Source: Massilibacteroides vaginae
GTDB taxonomy: Bacteria; Bacteroidota; Bacteroidia; Bacteroidales; Tannerellaceae
DNA: 64,000 nucleotides
Assembly: GCF_900178525.1 (NCBI RefSeq)
Contig: NZ_FXDJ01000007.1
Location: 62,001-126,000, forward strand
Reading direction: 5' to 3'
The notes below the pieces were generated by a model, which was given only the letters and a program-made list of their open reading frames with translations, was not told the DNA's origin and ran no database searches. Both the position numbers and the translations under genes were made by a program. Position 1 is the first letter of the stretch, and each line of letters begins with the position of its first letter. This document shows, piece by piece, positions 37,685 to 45,733 of this stretch.

Positions 37685-37903
37685 TATCTTTGCAATAGTA
37701 ATTAGAATTATAACGGTTTGAGTACCGTTGATATATAACATAACGTTCGCTGAACGTCTCACCACGAAAACTGGCACTTTTCAAACAGACGAGACAACAG
37801 TTGCAATGTTCATGCTATACGAAAGTATGGCGTGGGCTTGCCTGTTTCGTCTGTGGGTATGCCAGTACCTCGTGGTGGAATAGTGTGAGTTCCACGCTTT
37901 TTC
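37685..37903 (+). ncRNA. Structured RNA or leader, about 200 nt, with promoter and terminator
   Basis: TATCTTTG (37685-37692) is a good -7 element. Then follow hairpin AACGGT/ACCGTT (37712-37729), hairpin ACGTTC/GAACGT (37743-37757) and a nested arm: ACCACGA (37761-37767) with TCGTGGT (37870-37876), ACTGGCA (37770-37776) with TGCCAGT (37860-37866), CAGACGAGACA (37786-37796) with TGTTTCGTCTG (37843-37853), capped by CATGCTATAC-GAAA-GTATGGCGTG (37811-37834). A terminator GTGGAA/TTCCAC (37875-37895) plus T run overlaps the outer stem by two bases. It may be a free RNA or an attenuator for the next gene. Confidence 0.7.
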
Positions 37904-37954
37904 TTGGGATATTGGCGAACATCCGTAGATTGTAAAACGTTTATATCTAAAGTC

Positions 37955-38476
37955 ATGAAAAAAGTAAAATTGTTTATTATTGCGTCCATCGACGGTTACA
38001 TCGCCTGCCCGTGGGATGATGATATGGAATGGTTCGCCGAGTTTCCCAATCCATCAAAGAACGATTACGGGTATAAGGATTTTTTTGCTTCTGCCGATAC
38101 TGTTATTATGGATGAACTCGTGTATAACGGAATCATGTGCTTAGATGTAATCTGGCCATATAAGGATAAGGAAACTATTGTTGTTTCCAGTTTTGCGCGT
38201 GAATCTAAAGAAAATATCCGTTTTACTACCGATGATGCCGCAGCAACTATTACCCAACTCAAACAGCAAGGCGGAAAAGATATTTGGCTGATGGGTGGTG
38301 ACGTAATCGCATCGCTGTTCGATTTAGTGGATGAAATGCAACTGGTGTACATTCCCGTGATTCATGGTAACAACAAACCACTGCTACCCGAAAAATTGAA
38401 ACCATCGCAATGGTTATTGACCGAAAATAAAGCGTATGATAACGGTGTAATACGGTTGACATACGAACGAAAATAA
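37955..38476 (+). CDS. Dihydrofolate reductase-like protein (RibD C-terminal family)
   Basis: The 173-residue protein has KVKLFIIASIDGYIA at the start, VIMDELVYNGI near residue 50, and GGKDIWLMGGDVIASLFDLVDEMQLVYIPVIHG near residues 107-139, the NADPH-binding pattern of RibD_C/DHFR-like reductases. ATG at 37955 (MKKVKLF) is chosen over the frame start at 37904, which lies just past the terminator of the preceding RNA. Many conjugative elements carry such a gene; its substrate is not known. Its position 50 bases after a terminator suggests control by the structured leader. Confidence 0.82.
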   Translation: MKKVKLFIIASIDGYIACPWDDDMEWFAEFPNPSKNDYGYKDFFASADTVIMDELVYNGIMCLDVIWPYKDKETIVVSSFARESKENIRFTTDDAAATITQLKQQGGKDIWLMGGDVIASLFDLVDEMQLVYIPVIHGNNKPLLPEKLKPSQWLLTENKAYDNGVIRLTYERK

Positions 38477-38477
38477 A

Positions 38478-38514
38478 ATGGAAAAGGTCAGACGGTAAAT
38501 CTGACCTTTTCCAT
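38478..38514. terminator. Bidirectional terminator between DHFR-like and ardA genes
   Basis: A 15-base-pair perfect stem, ATGGAAAAGGTCAGA (38478-38492) with TCTGACCTTTTCCAT (38500-38514), flanked by A and T runs, sits between converging genes. Confidence 0.9.
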
Positions 38515-38529
38515 TAAAAAAGCGGTCTG

Positions 38530-39105
38530 TTACGACCGCCTAAAAACGAAACCTTCTTCGTACCAGTAATCGCCGATAAATAAATCGCGGGCGAATTTTT
38601 CGTAGTCGAAATACGTTTTTGCAAATTCCGGTAAATCGTAGCATTCATCAACGATTTGCATTGCGTAATCTTCTTCGCTGTCATATTGACCTTGATAATC
38701 ATCTTCAAACGATGAAATCAAATCGGCAATATCTTCGGAAGCGATATCGCTGCTTGAATTATTGAGCCAAACCGTAAACGCTTCTTGTTGCGTTTCGTTA
38801 AGGTTGCCAACGGCTTCGATAACTGCGAAAATATTTGGTGAAAGCCAACTTTCGTTGATAAGACTTTCTGGAATATTTTCATAATCTTGGAACATCAGTT
38901 CCGGGTCTTCTTCGTCGGCATGAAGTTCTCTACATGCTTTGTAAAATTCTTCACTGTCGGAATAATCCGATAAATCCATCCACTTTCCGAAGATTGAACC
39001 TTCGTTGTACTTGGCATAAGTGCCAACATAAATCCGTGCTTCCGATAAATTTTCCATGACTTCAATTTTTAAAGATTTCCAACCTTGCGGTCGTTTTGTT
39101 TTCAT
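38530..39105 (-). CDS. ardA: Antirestriction protein ArdA
   Basis: This very acidic protein matches ArdA: ARIYVGTYAKYNEGSIFGKWMDL at the beginning, FYKACRELHADEEDPELMFQDYE, ISSFEDDYQGQYDSEEDYA and a C-terminal FARDLFIGDYW. ArdA mimics B-form DNA and blocks type I restriction enzymes, protecting newly transferred DNA. ATG at 39105 is used; ATG at 39057 (MENLSEARIY) is a plausible alternative closer to the usual family start, and the frame also opens with TTG at 39111. Confidence 0.88.
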   Translation of the reverse strand: MKTKRPQGWKSLKIEVMENLSEARIYVGTYAKYNEGSIFGKWMDLSDYSDSEEFYKACRELHADEEDPELMFQDYENIPESLINESWLSPNIFAVIEAVGNLNETQQEAFTVWLNNSSSDIASEDIADLISSFEDDYQGQYDSEEDYAMQIVDECYDLPEFAKTYFDYEKFARDLFIGDYWYEEGFVFRRS

Positions 39106-39111
39106 GGGCAA

Positions 39112-39518
39112 CTCTCGGTGTAGGCTTTAGGGCTGTCAAGTTTTGCGCAAAAATTACGCTCGCCCAACAGGGAAAGAGGAAGAATATTTGCAGCAACCGC
39201 AGGCTCGAACTTTACTGCCCGTTTAGAAGCCGTAAACACCTTTGCCCAGTGAATACAAATGACCCATTGCAGGTTGGATTTAATTGAGAAAAGTTATGGA
39301 ATCGGAAGTGTCTTTATGTATATATGCCTTGAATGAATGGTTTTCTTTGGGATTGGATTTTACGATTCCGACACATTGATTTTTGCATTAGTAAGACAAC
39401 CTCTGCCAAATCGAAGCCAACCCCTACCACAAGCTATCAACCCCTTTACCATCAACGTTCATCCACGTACTTTTGAACTGCATTAATAGTGATGCAGAAC
39501 AAATAAATCAAAAGTATT
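39112..39518. other. Gene-free region before the DUF3945 gene, with repeat block
   Basis: No gene is supported; a 27-codon frame at about 39297-39380 (beginning MESEVSLCIYALNEW) could be a remnant. The block GCCAAATCGAAGCCAACC at 39405 shares 21 of 25 bases with the block at 54622-54646 near mobA. The region separates the divergent ardA and DUF3945 genes and should hold both promoters. Confidence 0.4.
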
Positions 39519-40916
39519 ATGGACGAAAAAGTAAAAGACCAGGATGTTCTGTTGGTCGCAGAAAAAGGAAGTACCGAACTGAAAGCGGTAAAAGGCATGG
39601 AAAAAGGCGAATTGCAAACAACGCACCTTGACCCACGGGAAAACAACAGTTTCCTGAAAATTGACAAAAACGGCAACGCACTGGAAAATTTTATGTCGAA
39701 CTTCATGCGTCAGGCCAAAGACCCTACGCATTTCCAGTTTTTTAAAGTCCCATTGGACTACATTGCCAAAGCAATTACTTTTATTGAAGATGGCCTGAAA
39801 AATCCGAAAGACCCCGATAATGCCAATAATTTAGAGCAGTATCGGGTCAAGCCCGAAGACTTTACTAAAAAACAATCGCATGCTATCGACGAAAGCCGTA
39901 TCGACTGGAAACAGTTGGAACGATTGGGCGTTACGCGTGAATCGCTCGAAAAGAGCAACAGTTTGGATGCGATGCTGAACTTTCAAAAGTCGCCGGGGCT
40001 GATTCCCATCGTCGCCAAATTCGATGATGTTACGCTTCGCACCGATGCGCGGTTGTCGTTTCGCGAAACGCCCGAAGGGAACCTGACGGTTGCCATCCAC
40101 GCCCTGCGCAAAGAACCCGAACTGGAACGCCCCTACTTCGGGATGAAGTTTTCGGACGAAGACAAGAAAAACCTGCTTTCTACGGGCAACCTCGGACGAG
40201 TGGCCGACGTGCAATTCAAGCAAGGCGAAAATACGCCTGTGTTCCTGTCGCTCGATAAGTTGACCAACGAATTGGTTGCCGTTCGTGCCGATAAAATCAA
40301 AATTCCTGAAACCATCAAAGGCGTTACGCTCGATGACAAACAGAAACAAGCCCTGTCCGAAGGTAAGTCTGTTTTGGTGGAAGGTATGACCGCCAAAAAC
40401 GGCAAAGAATTTTCCGCACACATTCAGGTCAATGCCGATAAAAAGGGAATCGAATTTCAATTCGACAACAACGGGAAAAAGCAGGAACAGACTCAGAACC
40501 AACAGCAATCCGCATCAGGGGAATTGCGTATTCCGTCAAAGTTAGGCGGTGTGGAACTCACCCAAAAGCAGCAAAGCGACCTGAAAGCCGATAAAACGAT
40601 TTACGTGTCGGGCATGGTAGATAAGCAGGGGCAGGAATACAACGCCTATGTGAAAGTCAACCACGAAGCGGGTAAACTGGATTTTTTCAAATGGAATCCT
40701 GATAAGGCAAAGGAAATCAAGCCCGACGAAGCAAGCAAAACGCAGGTGGCGGTCAATTCCGAAGGAAAAACCAACGAAGCCACCAAGAAAGTGGATGAAC
40801 CACTGAAAAAGGGACAAACGCAACCTACCGAGAAACAGGAAGCCAAACAGGAAAAGAAAGAAGAAAAAAAGCAGGCAGCGGACAAACCCAAGAAATCGCA
40901 AGGTCGTAAAATGTAA
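39519..40916 (+). CDS. DUF4099/DUF3945-domain protein
   Basis: The 465-residue protein is typical of Bacteroidetes conjugative elements. The N-terminal part (to about 260) resembles DUF4099. Two DUF3945-type repeats follow: IPETIKGVTLDDKQKQALSEG near 265 and IPSKLGGVELTQKQQSDLKAD near 335, each followed by a V-x-G-M and a beta strand (AHIQVNADKKG, AYVKVNHEAGK). The tail is a Lys/Glu-rich low-complexity stretch. It is 26 bases upstream of topoisomerase III, whose C-terminus has a similar DUF3945-like repeat, so the two may act together. Confidence 0.78.
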   Translation: MDEKVKDQDVLLVAEKGSTELKAVKGMEKGELQTTHLDPRENNSFLKIDKNGNALENFMSNFMRQAKDPTHFQFFKVPLDYIAKAITFIEDGLKNPKDPDNANNLEQYRVKPEDFTKKQSHAIDESRIDWKQLERLGVTRESLEKSNSLDAMLNFQKSPGLIPIVAKFDDVTLRTDARLSFRETPEGNLTVAIHALRKEPELERPYFGMKFSDEDKKNLLSTGNLGRVADVQFKQGENTPVFLSLDKLTNELVAVRADKIKIPETIKGVTLDDKQKQALSEGKSVLVEGMTAKNGKEFSAHIQVNADKKGIEFQFDNNGKKQEQTQNQQQSASGELRIPSKLGGVELTQKQQSDLKADKTIYVSGMVDKQGQEYNAYVKVNHEAGKLDFFKWNPDKAKEIKPDEASKTQVAVNSEGKTNEATKKVDEPLKKGQTQPTEKQEAKQEKKEEKKQAADKPKKSQGRKM

Positions 40917-40919
40917 TAC

Positions 40920-40934
40920 CCACCACTAAAATCC
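40920..40934 (+). promoter_or_regulatory. Leader motif upstream of topB, complementary to the RteR-like RNA
   Basis: CCACCACTAAAATCC ends 8 bases before the topB start codon and is perfectly complementary over 15 bases to 43086-43100 in the small RNA downstream of topB. Copies of its 13-base core are at 56840-56852 and 63986-63998 (plus strand) and 54324-54336 (minus strand). Confidence 0.7.
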
Positions 40935-40942
40935 AAAGTTAT

Positions 40943-43024
40943 ATGATAGCAATAATAGCAGAAAAGCCGTCGGTAGCGCGAGAAATCGCCGCTATCGTTG
41001 GTGCAAACAGTAAAGACGAAGGCTTTATGTCCGGCAACGGGTATAAGGTTACGTGGGCATTCGGACACCTCATAACCCTTGCCATGCCCGAAGAATACGG
41101 CTTTGCGGGATTCAACCGCGAACATTTGCCGATTATTCCCGAAACGTTCAAACTCATTCCCCGTCAGGTGAAAGCCGAAAAGGGTTACAAGCCCGATGCA
41201 GGCGCATTGAAGCAATTGAAAATCATTAAACAAGTGTTTGATAGTTGCGACCGTATCATCGTAGCAACGGATGCAGGACGTGAAGGTGAACTCATATTCA
41301 GGTATATTTATCATCACCTGAATTGCTCAAAACCGTTTCAGCGTTTGTGGATAAGCAGTTTGACGGACAAAGCCATTAAGGAAGGTTTGCAAAACCTGAA
41401 AGCGGGCAGCGATTACGACAACTTGTACCAATCCGCAAAAGCCCGCAGCGAGTCCGATTGGCTCGTAGGAATCAATGCCAGTCAGGCGTTGAGTGTTGCC
41501 GCAGGTCGTGGTGTGTTCTCGTTGGGACGGGTGCAAACGCCTACACTCGCCATGATTTGCAAGCGGTATATGGAAAACAAACACTTTGTTCCCGTTCCGT
41601 TTTGGCAGGTAAAAGTTCAAACTGAAAAATCGAGTGTTCCGTTTGCCGCCGTCAGCAAGGAAAAGTACGAGCAAAAGAAATTGGCGCAAACCATTTTGCA
41701 GCAATTACAAGAAAGTAAATCCGTAAAAGTCCAATCCGTTGAAAAGAAGGAAGTCAATCAGGAACCGCCCCTGCTTTACGACCTGACTACACTTCAAAAA
41801 GAAGCCAATAGCAAGCACGGATTTTCGGCGGATAAAACGCTGTCCATTGCTCAAAAACTCTACGAAGCAAAGTTGACAACTTATCCAAGAACGGGCAGCC
41901 GTTATATTTCCGCCGACGTTTTCGACGAAATTCCGCAGTTGATTGACATACTCAAAAAGCATCCTCGTTTTGGCGATTATGCCAAAACAATGGATAATGC
42001 CGTCCTGAATATCCGCTGTGTGGATGACAAAAAGGTAACCGACCACCACGCGCTGCTTATCACCGAAAACAATCCGAAAGAATTGTCGGGTGATGACAAA
42101 ACCATTTACGAAATGGTGGCAGGACGGATGTTGGAAGCCTTTTCAAAGAAGTGTATCAAAGATGCAACAACCATCATACTGACCTGTGGCGATGCCATTT
42201 TTGAAACCAAAGGCTCTATTGTCAAGCAAGCGGGTTGGCGAAACGTATTCAATGAAACAGAGGAAAGCAATGAAGACGAAACTGGCAATTTGCCGAACGT
42301 TCAGGAAGGCGAACAATTACCCGTCGTCCATTCCGAAGTCATGGAAAAGCAAACCAAGCCCATGCCCTTGCATACGGAAGCCTCGCTGCTGTCAGCAATG
42401 GAATCGGCGGGCAAGGAAGTGGAAAATGAGGAAGAACGGGCAGCAATGAAGGAATCGGGTATTGGTACGCCCGCCACCCGTGCCGCCATCATCGAAACGC
42501 TGTTTTCACGCGATTATATTCGCAGGGAAAAGAAATCGTTGGTTCCAACCGAAAAGGGATTGTCAGTGTACGAAATCGTGAAAGACAAACGCATTGCGGA
42601 TGTTTCGATGACAGGGAATTGGGAAAATGCACTCGCCAAAATTGAATCGGGTGAGATGGATACGAATACCTTCCGGCAAGCAACGGAAGTATACACCCGA
42701 CAAATCACCACGGAACTGCTTGGCACAAGCGTTTCGATAGCAGATAGAACCGAATGCCCCTGCCCGAAATGCAAAACGGGGAAAGTGGTTTACTATCCCA
42801 AAGTTGCCAAATGCAGCGATGAAAATTGCGGGTTGATGGTCTTCCGCAACAAAAGCGAAAAGCAACTATCCGACAAACAAATTTCAGACTTGCTGACTAC
42901 AGGCAAAACCGCCGTTATCAAAGGGTTCAAAAGCAAAGGCGGCAAATCGTTCGATGCCGCCCTGATGTTTGATTCGGAATATAAGGTCGTGTTCGATTTT
43001 CCCGAAAAGAAAGGGAAAAAATAA
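40943..43024 (+). CDS. topB: DNA topoisomerase III (exc homologue)
   Basis: The 693-residue type IA topoisomerase has an N-terminal Toprim domain (IIAEKPSVAREIAAIVG; VATDAGREGELIFRYI near residue 110), the DNA gate with catalytic Tyr in YEAKLTTYPRTGSRYI near residues 308-323, and ESGIGTPATRAAIIETLF near 505. At the C-terminus there is a Cys cluster (CPCPKCKTGK...CSDENCGL) and a DUF3945-like repeat (LSDKQISDLLTTGKTAVIKGF). In CTnDOT the equivalent gene is exc of the excision operon. A small RNA gene follows directly, as rteR follows exc. Confidence 0.93.
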   Translation: MIAIIAEKPSVAREIAAIVGANSKDEGFMSGNGYKVTWAFGHLITLAMPEEYGFAGFNREHLPIIPETFKLIPRQVKAEKGYKPDAGALKQLKIIKQVFDSCDRIIVATDAGREGELIFRYIYHHLNCSKPFQRLWISSLTDKAIKEGLQNLKAGSDYDNLYQSAKARSESDWLVGINASQALSVAAGRGVFSLGRVQTPTLAMICKRYMENKHFVPVPFWQVKVQTEKSSVPFAAVSKEKYEQKKLAQTILQQLQESKSVKVQSVEKKEVNQEPPLLYDLTTLQKEANSKHGFSADKTLSIAQKLYEAKLTTYPRTGSRYISADVFDEIPQLIDILKKHPRFGDYAKTMDNAVLNIRCVDDKKVTDHHALLITENNPKELSGDDKTIYEMVAGRMLEAFSKKCIKDATTIILTCGDAIFETKGSIVKQAGWRNVFNETEESNEDETGNLPNVQEGEQLPVVHSEVMEKQTKPMPLHTEASLLSAMESAGKEVENEEERAAMKESGIGTPATRAAIIETLFSRDYIRREKKSLVPTEKGLSVYEIVKDKRIADVSMTGNWENALAKIESGEMDTNTFRQATEVYTRQITTELLGTSVSIADRTECPCPKCKTGKVVYYPKVAKCSDENCGLMVFRNKSEKQLSDKQISDLLTTGKTAVIKGFKSKGGKSFDAALMFDSEYKVVFDFPEKKGKK

Positions 43025-43034
43025 ACAAACTCTG

Positions 43035-43129
43035 TATCTTTGCCACTTAGAATCTCGGTCGTAACGGTTTTGCTGTTTCAACTGCGGATTTTAGTGGTGG
43101 CCTCGCCGAAGGGATTCGGCGGGGCTTTT
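43035..43129 (+). ncRNA. RteR-like small RNA downstream of topB
   Basis: TATCTTTG (43035-43042) is a good -7 element; transcription from about 43049 would give an RNA of about 80 nt ending at a strong terminator, GCCTCGCCGAA (43100-43110) with TTCGGCGGGGC (43115-43125) and TTTT. Just 5' of the terminator, 43086-43100 is unpaired and complementary to a motif in the leaders of topB, mobA, traE and a gene beyond the window. In CTnDOT the small RNA RteR is encoded immediately downstream of exc, has a similar size and lowers tra expression. Location and size agree; sequence identity to RteR could not be checked. Confidence 0.75.
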
Positions 43130-43147
43130 ACTATGGAATTTACGGTC

Positions 43148-43516
43148 TCAATTCGTATTCCATAAGTCGCCTTTTACCCAAATGAGCTTACCTTTTTTTA
43201 TAAAGAAATGACTACGACAGCCCTCTAATTTATCTATTGAAGGAGATATGGTAGCTTTTCCAAATTTGTCTTGTCTAACTGACCACGATGGATAGTTTAT
43301 TTTATCTAATGACAGCATTATTATATCGCCGCAACCACAAGGGCATTTCAAATACGCCCATTTTGTGTATTTTTTTCTACCTACTACATAAACAATATTG
43401 TCTATCAAGATATCAGGATCAGGATTATCTGGAATTATCTCAACCTTATATTGAAATTTTTTACATGACCAGAGAATTTCTCTGACTTTTCTCATAATAA
43501 AATTTAGTTGTTCCAT
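43148..43516 (-). CDS. DUF6527 (BubE-like) protein
   Basis: The 122-residue protein has CPCGCGDIIMLSLD near residues 57-70, followed by SWSVRQDKFGKATISPSID and GCRSHFFIKKGKLIW, the pattern of DUF6527. This family lies at the end of bacterial ubiquitin-like operons and has been called BubE, with a proposed serine-peptidase (deubiquitinase-like) role; that role is from memory of the literature. The start is the ATG inside TAATG overlapping the E1 stop (43514-43518); a longer frame from 43588 would overlap the E1 gene. Confidence 0.78.
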   Translation of the reverse strand: MEQLNFIMRKVREILWSCKKFQYKVEIIPDNPDPDILIDNIVYVVGRKKYTKWAYLKCPCGCGDIIMLSLDKINYPSWSVRQDKFGKATISPSIDKLEGCRSHFFIKKGKLIWVKGDLWNTN

Positions 43517-44913
43517 TAGTTTGACATATCTAAAAATGGTTGCATATCTCCTCGCCCCCAATAATTTGATTGTCCACAAATTCGACATTCATTATTGGAT
43601 TTATTTGCAGGAAATATTTCAGAACCGTCACCACATTTATGAAAGAAAAATAACTTATGAGGAAAATCCAAATAATCTTGATTATACCCCTGTATCCTGT
43701 TGAGAAGTTCATTAACAGCCATAGATGCGACTTGTGTTGTAAAAGTAACTACTGCAGGAGAAGGATTTTTTTCACCAATAACATAGGCTTCTTCTTTCAA
43801 TTTTGTGTATGATTCCGGGTTATTACGCCTTAAGTCGTCTGCGCGAGCTCGCTCTGTATTTATGTTTTCTTTGGTTAGAAGACAATCGCTATCTGGAAAA
43901 AGATATGAAATCCGACCTTGTAAATCCTGTATTCCACTATTATCTTCTTTTACCGTAATTATCAATCCCATATCAATAACAGGCGTAAGATAAAAATATG
44001 CAAATCGATTTAGCAATATTCGACCTGAATTATCATCGGTACAACCAAAAATCAAATCACTTGTTTTTAAATGGTTTATACATTCTTGGTCTGAAACCCA
44101 ATCTTTGGCAACAGATACTTTTGTGCCAATGCCAATCTCATTGATATATTGCAGCAAAACATCTACTTTGTATTTGCCAACATCCGATATTTTGGCACCA
44201 TGCAATCTGTTTAAATTGGATTGCTCAACAATATCCTTGTCAATAAGGCATAACTCGCCAACTCCTAAACGAGTTAATAGCAAAGCAGTTGCAGAGCCGG
44301 TAGCACCTGCGCCAACGACCGATATTTTTAACTTCGATAAGTCTTGAACCAAAGCTTTTCCAAATGCCAATTGCTGCCTATTAAATACTTCCGGAGTTTC
44401 ATAATCAGTTTTCTTATCCGGATAGTTCAATACTATCCTTTTTCCGATAATTCTGACAAGAGATATGGGAGTATTCGATAAGTCTGTTTTCCAAACTCGC
44501 CCGATCAAATTTCCATCAGCTAACATAACAAGACTCGCATGAATAGCATTATAGCCATTACGATTGAATGTTAACTGGAAAAGTTCTTTCTCTCCCTTAT
44601 CATCTATTTCAGAAAAACAATCAAATCCTTCAGGATGGTTATGTACAACCACAACTGAAAAGTTTTTGCTTTCTGCTTTCTTTAAAACTTCAATAAAATG
44701 CTGATTATCCCAAACTACTTGGGTTGGCTCTGAACTTATCAGTTTATCATCTGCTAAAGTAACAACTTCTCTTGACAACAATCGTTCTTCTACTCCATCT
44801 ACCAAAGAACGACCACAAATAACAAAGGCCACATGCTCATTGGAATCACCACTTAATAAATGACCTTTCAATTCTACATAATGTTTTTCTTGTAAAGTTA
44901 TAGTATATTTCAT
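43516..44913 (-). CDS. Fused JAMM peptidase and E1-like ThiF protein
   Basis: The 465-residue protein has two enzymes in one chain. The N-terminal JAB/JAMM domain shows E26, H91-N-H93, S101 and D104, the full zinc-isopeptidase motif. The C-terminal ThiF/E1 adenylation domain shows G201-A-G203-x-x-G206, acidic D225/D227 and the NLNR arginine at 236. A Cys in DSDCLLTK near residue 345 is a candidate thioester site, and CGDG...CRIC near the C-terminus is a likely zinc cluster. It would activate the Ub-like protein and remove it from targets. Start overlaps the E2 stop (ATGA). Confidence 0.9.
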   Translation of the reverse strand: MKYTITLQEKHYVELKGHLLSGDSNEHVAFVICGRSLVDGVEERLLSREVVTLADDKLISSEPTQVVWDNQHFIEVLKKAESKNFSVVVVHNHPEGFDCFSEIDDKGEKELFQLTFNRNGYNAIHASLVMLADGNLIGRVWKTDLSNTPISLVRIIGKRIVLNYPDKKTDYETPEVFNRQQLAFGKALVQDLSKLKISVVGAGATGSATALLLTRLGVGELCLIDKDIVEQSNLNRLHGAKISDVGKYKVDVLLQYINEIGIGTKVSVAKDWVSDQECINHLKTSDLIFGCTDDNSGRILLNRFAYFYLTPVIDMGLIITVKEDNSGIQDLQGRISYLFPDSDCLLTKENINTERARADDLRRNNPESYTKLKEEAYVIGEKNPSPAVVTFTTQVASMAVNELLNRIQGYNQDYLDFPHKLFFFHKCGDGSEIFPANKSNNECRICGQSNYWGRGDMQPFLDMSN

Positions 44914-45293
44914 TGTGCAATTTCTAAAGCGGTTATTACTTTTTGCAAATAAGTGTGAAGGCCATCAATGCCACTTCGCCATTCATTTGCTTGAAAATGT
45001 CGAGACCATCTTTGCCACGATTTACCTTCAAAAGATATGCTGCACTGTGTCTGTCTAGCATGCGTATTGTTAGGTTTAAGCAGAATTGCAGGATAAAAAT
45101 ACCACATATCAGGTTTGACATCAGGATACCCTTTGGGAATTAATATCAGTAAATCAGATTGCTCAACATTATATTTATCTTTTGGCAATAGCCAGTTCCG
45201 TATAATCAAACCATTCTGATTTCCTTCAACTTTTTCCTCAAAGGTATATCCTTTTTCTGTCAAATATTGCCTGTCAAATTCAGGTAAAAACAT
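44910..45293 (-). CDS. E2-like ubiquitin-conjugating protein (Prok-E2 family E)
   Basis: The 127-residue protein shows the UBC-fold segment LLILIPKGYPDVKPDMWYF near residues 48-66 and a single Cys, C84, in RQTQCSISFEGKSWQRWSRHF. The His at 99 beyond the Cys is the feature used for E2 family E. C84 is the probable thioester residue. The ATG at 45293, one base after the Ub-like stop, is chosen; the frame extends to 45320 but that would overlap the Ub-like gene by 26 bases. It transfers the Ub-like protein from the E1 to targets. Confidence 0.85.
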   Translation of the reverse strand: MFLPEFDRQYLTEKGYTFEEKVEGNQNGLIIRNWLLPKDKYNVEQSDLLILIPKGYPDVKPDMWYFYPAILLKPNNTHARQTQCSISFEGKSWQRWSRHFQANEWRSGIDGLHTYLQKVITALEIAQ

Positions 45294-45294
45294 C

Positions 45295-45534
45295 TTATCC
45301 CTCAGTTGTAGATTTTGCACCAGTGAAAAACTGTTCTCTGCCTGGTTGACTTAAATCAACCTGCTCATTATCCGCAATCTCTTTGTCCGGATTTGGACCA
45401 TTAACTTTCAACCAAACTCCATAATTTGAAGGCGCATTTACCAGTTTTTTGATTTCCAAACCTGTGATAACCTGGTTCTCTACATCAAATGGTTTCTGGT
45501 CAACCATAATTTTAAAATTCATTTCTTTTGCCAT
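45295..45534 (-). CDS. Ubiquitin-like modifier (Multiubiquitin family, single domain)
   Basis: The 79-residue protein has one beta-grasp-like unit: FKIMVDQKPFDVENQVITGLEIKKLV near residues 7-32, then NYGVWLKVNG and EQVDLSQPGREQFFT. It ends S-T-T-E-G, so the C-terminal glycine is already exposed and no processing is required. It is first in the operon with E2, JAMM-E1 and DUF6527. Many relatives carry several such units in tandem; this has one. Confidence 0.85.
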   Translation of the reverse strand: MAKEMNFKIMVDQKPFDVENQVITGLEIKKLVNAPSNYGVWLKVNGPNPDKEIADNEQVDLSQPGREQFFTGAKSTTEG

Positions 45535-45576
45535 GTTTTTAAATTTAATTTAAATTAATTATTGCTACGCAAATTT

Positions 45577-45585
45577 TAGTCCAGC
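45577..45585 (-). promoter_or_regulatory. Possible promoter of the Ub-like operon
   Basis: On the minus strand TAAAATTTG (one base longer than TAnnTTTG) lies about 45 bases before the Ub-like start, in an A+T-rich leader. A terminator upstream (45686-45719) separates this unit from the small genes, which supports a promoter here. Confidence 0.4.
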
Positions 45586-45685
45586 AATATTTTACTGCCA
45601 CAATGACAGCTATTTGAACTGTTTTATTAGATTTGTAAATATTTAAAACAACGTTCCCTTCTTACTCCATCAATTTTGATAAGAA

Positions 45686-45719
45686 AGCAGGATTGGCAAC
45701 GCAGATTGGCAATCCTGCT
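45686..45719 (-). terminator. Hairpin between the small genes and the Ub-like operon
   Basis: AGCAGGATTG (45686-45695) pairs with CAATCCTGCT (45710-45719). On the minus strand the stem is followed by TTCTT. It ends the transcript of the two small genes. Confidence 0.65.
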
Positions 45720-45733
45720 CTTAAAGAGTAATT

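Noticed and set aside
37685-37903. Idea that the structured RNA is a retron or 6S RNA
   Set aside because: No reverse transcriptase is near, and the 5' hairpins outside the closing stem do not fit 6S; left as an unassigned RNA.
37685-37954. Tetrahydrofolate riboswitch controlling the DHFR-like gene
   Set aside because: The gene is RibD_C-like rather than a true folate gene, and I could not recognise the THF riboswitch core; kept only as a ligand to test.
39831-41317. Long minus-strand frames (225 and 223 codons) opposite the DUF3945 and topoisomerase genes
   Set aside because: They lie antisense to well-supported genes, have Phe/Leu/Cys-rich shadow composition and no recognisable motif.
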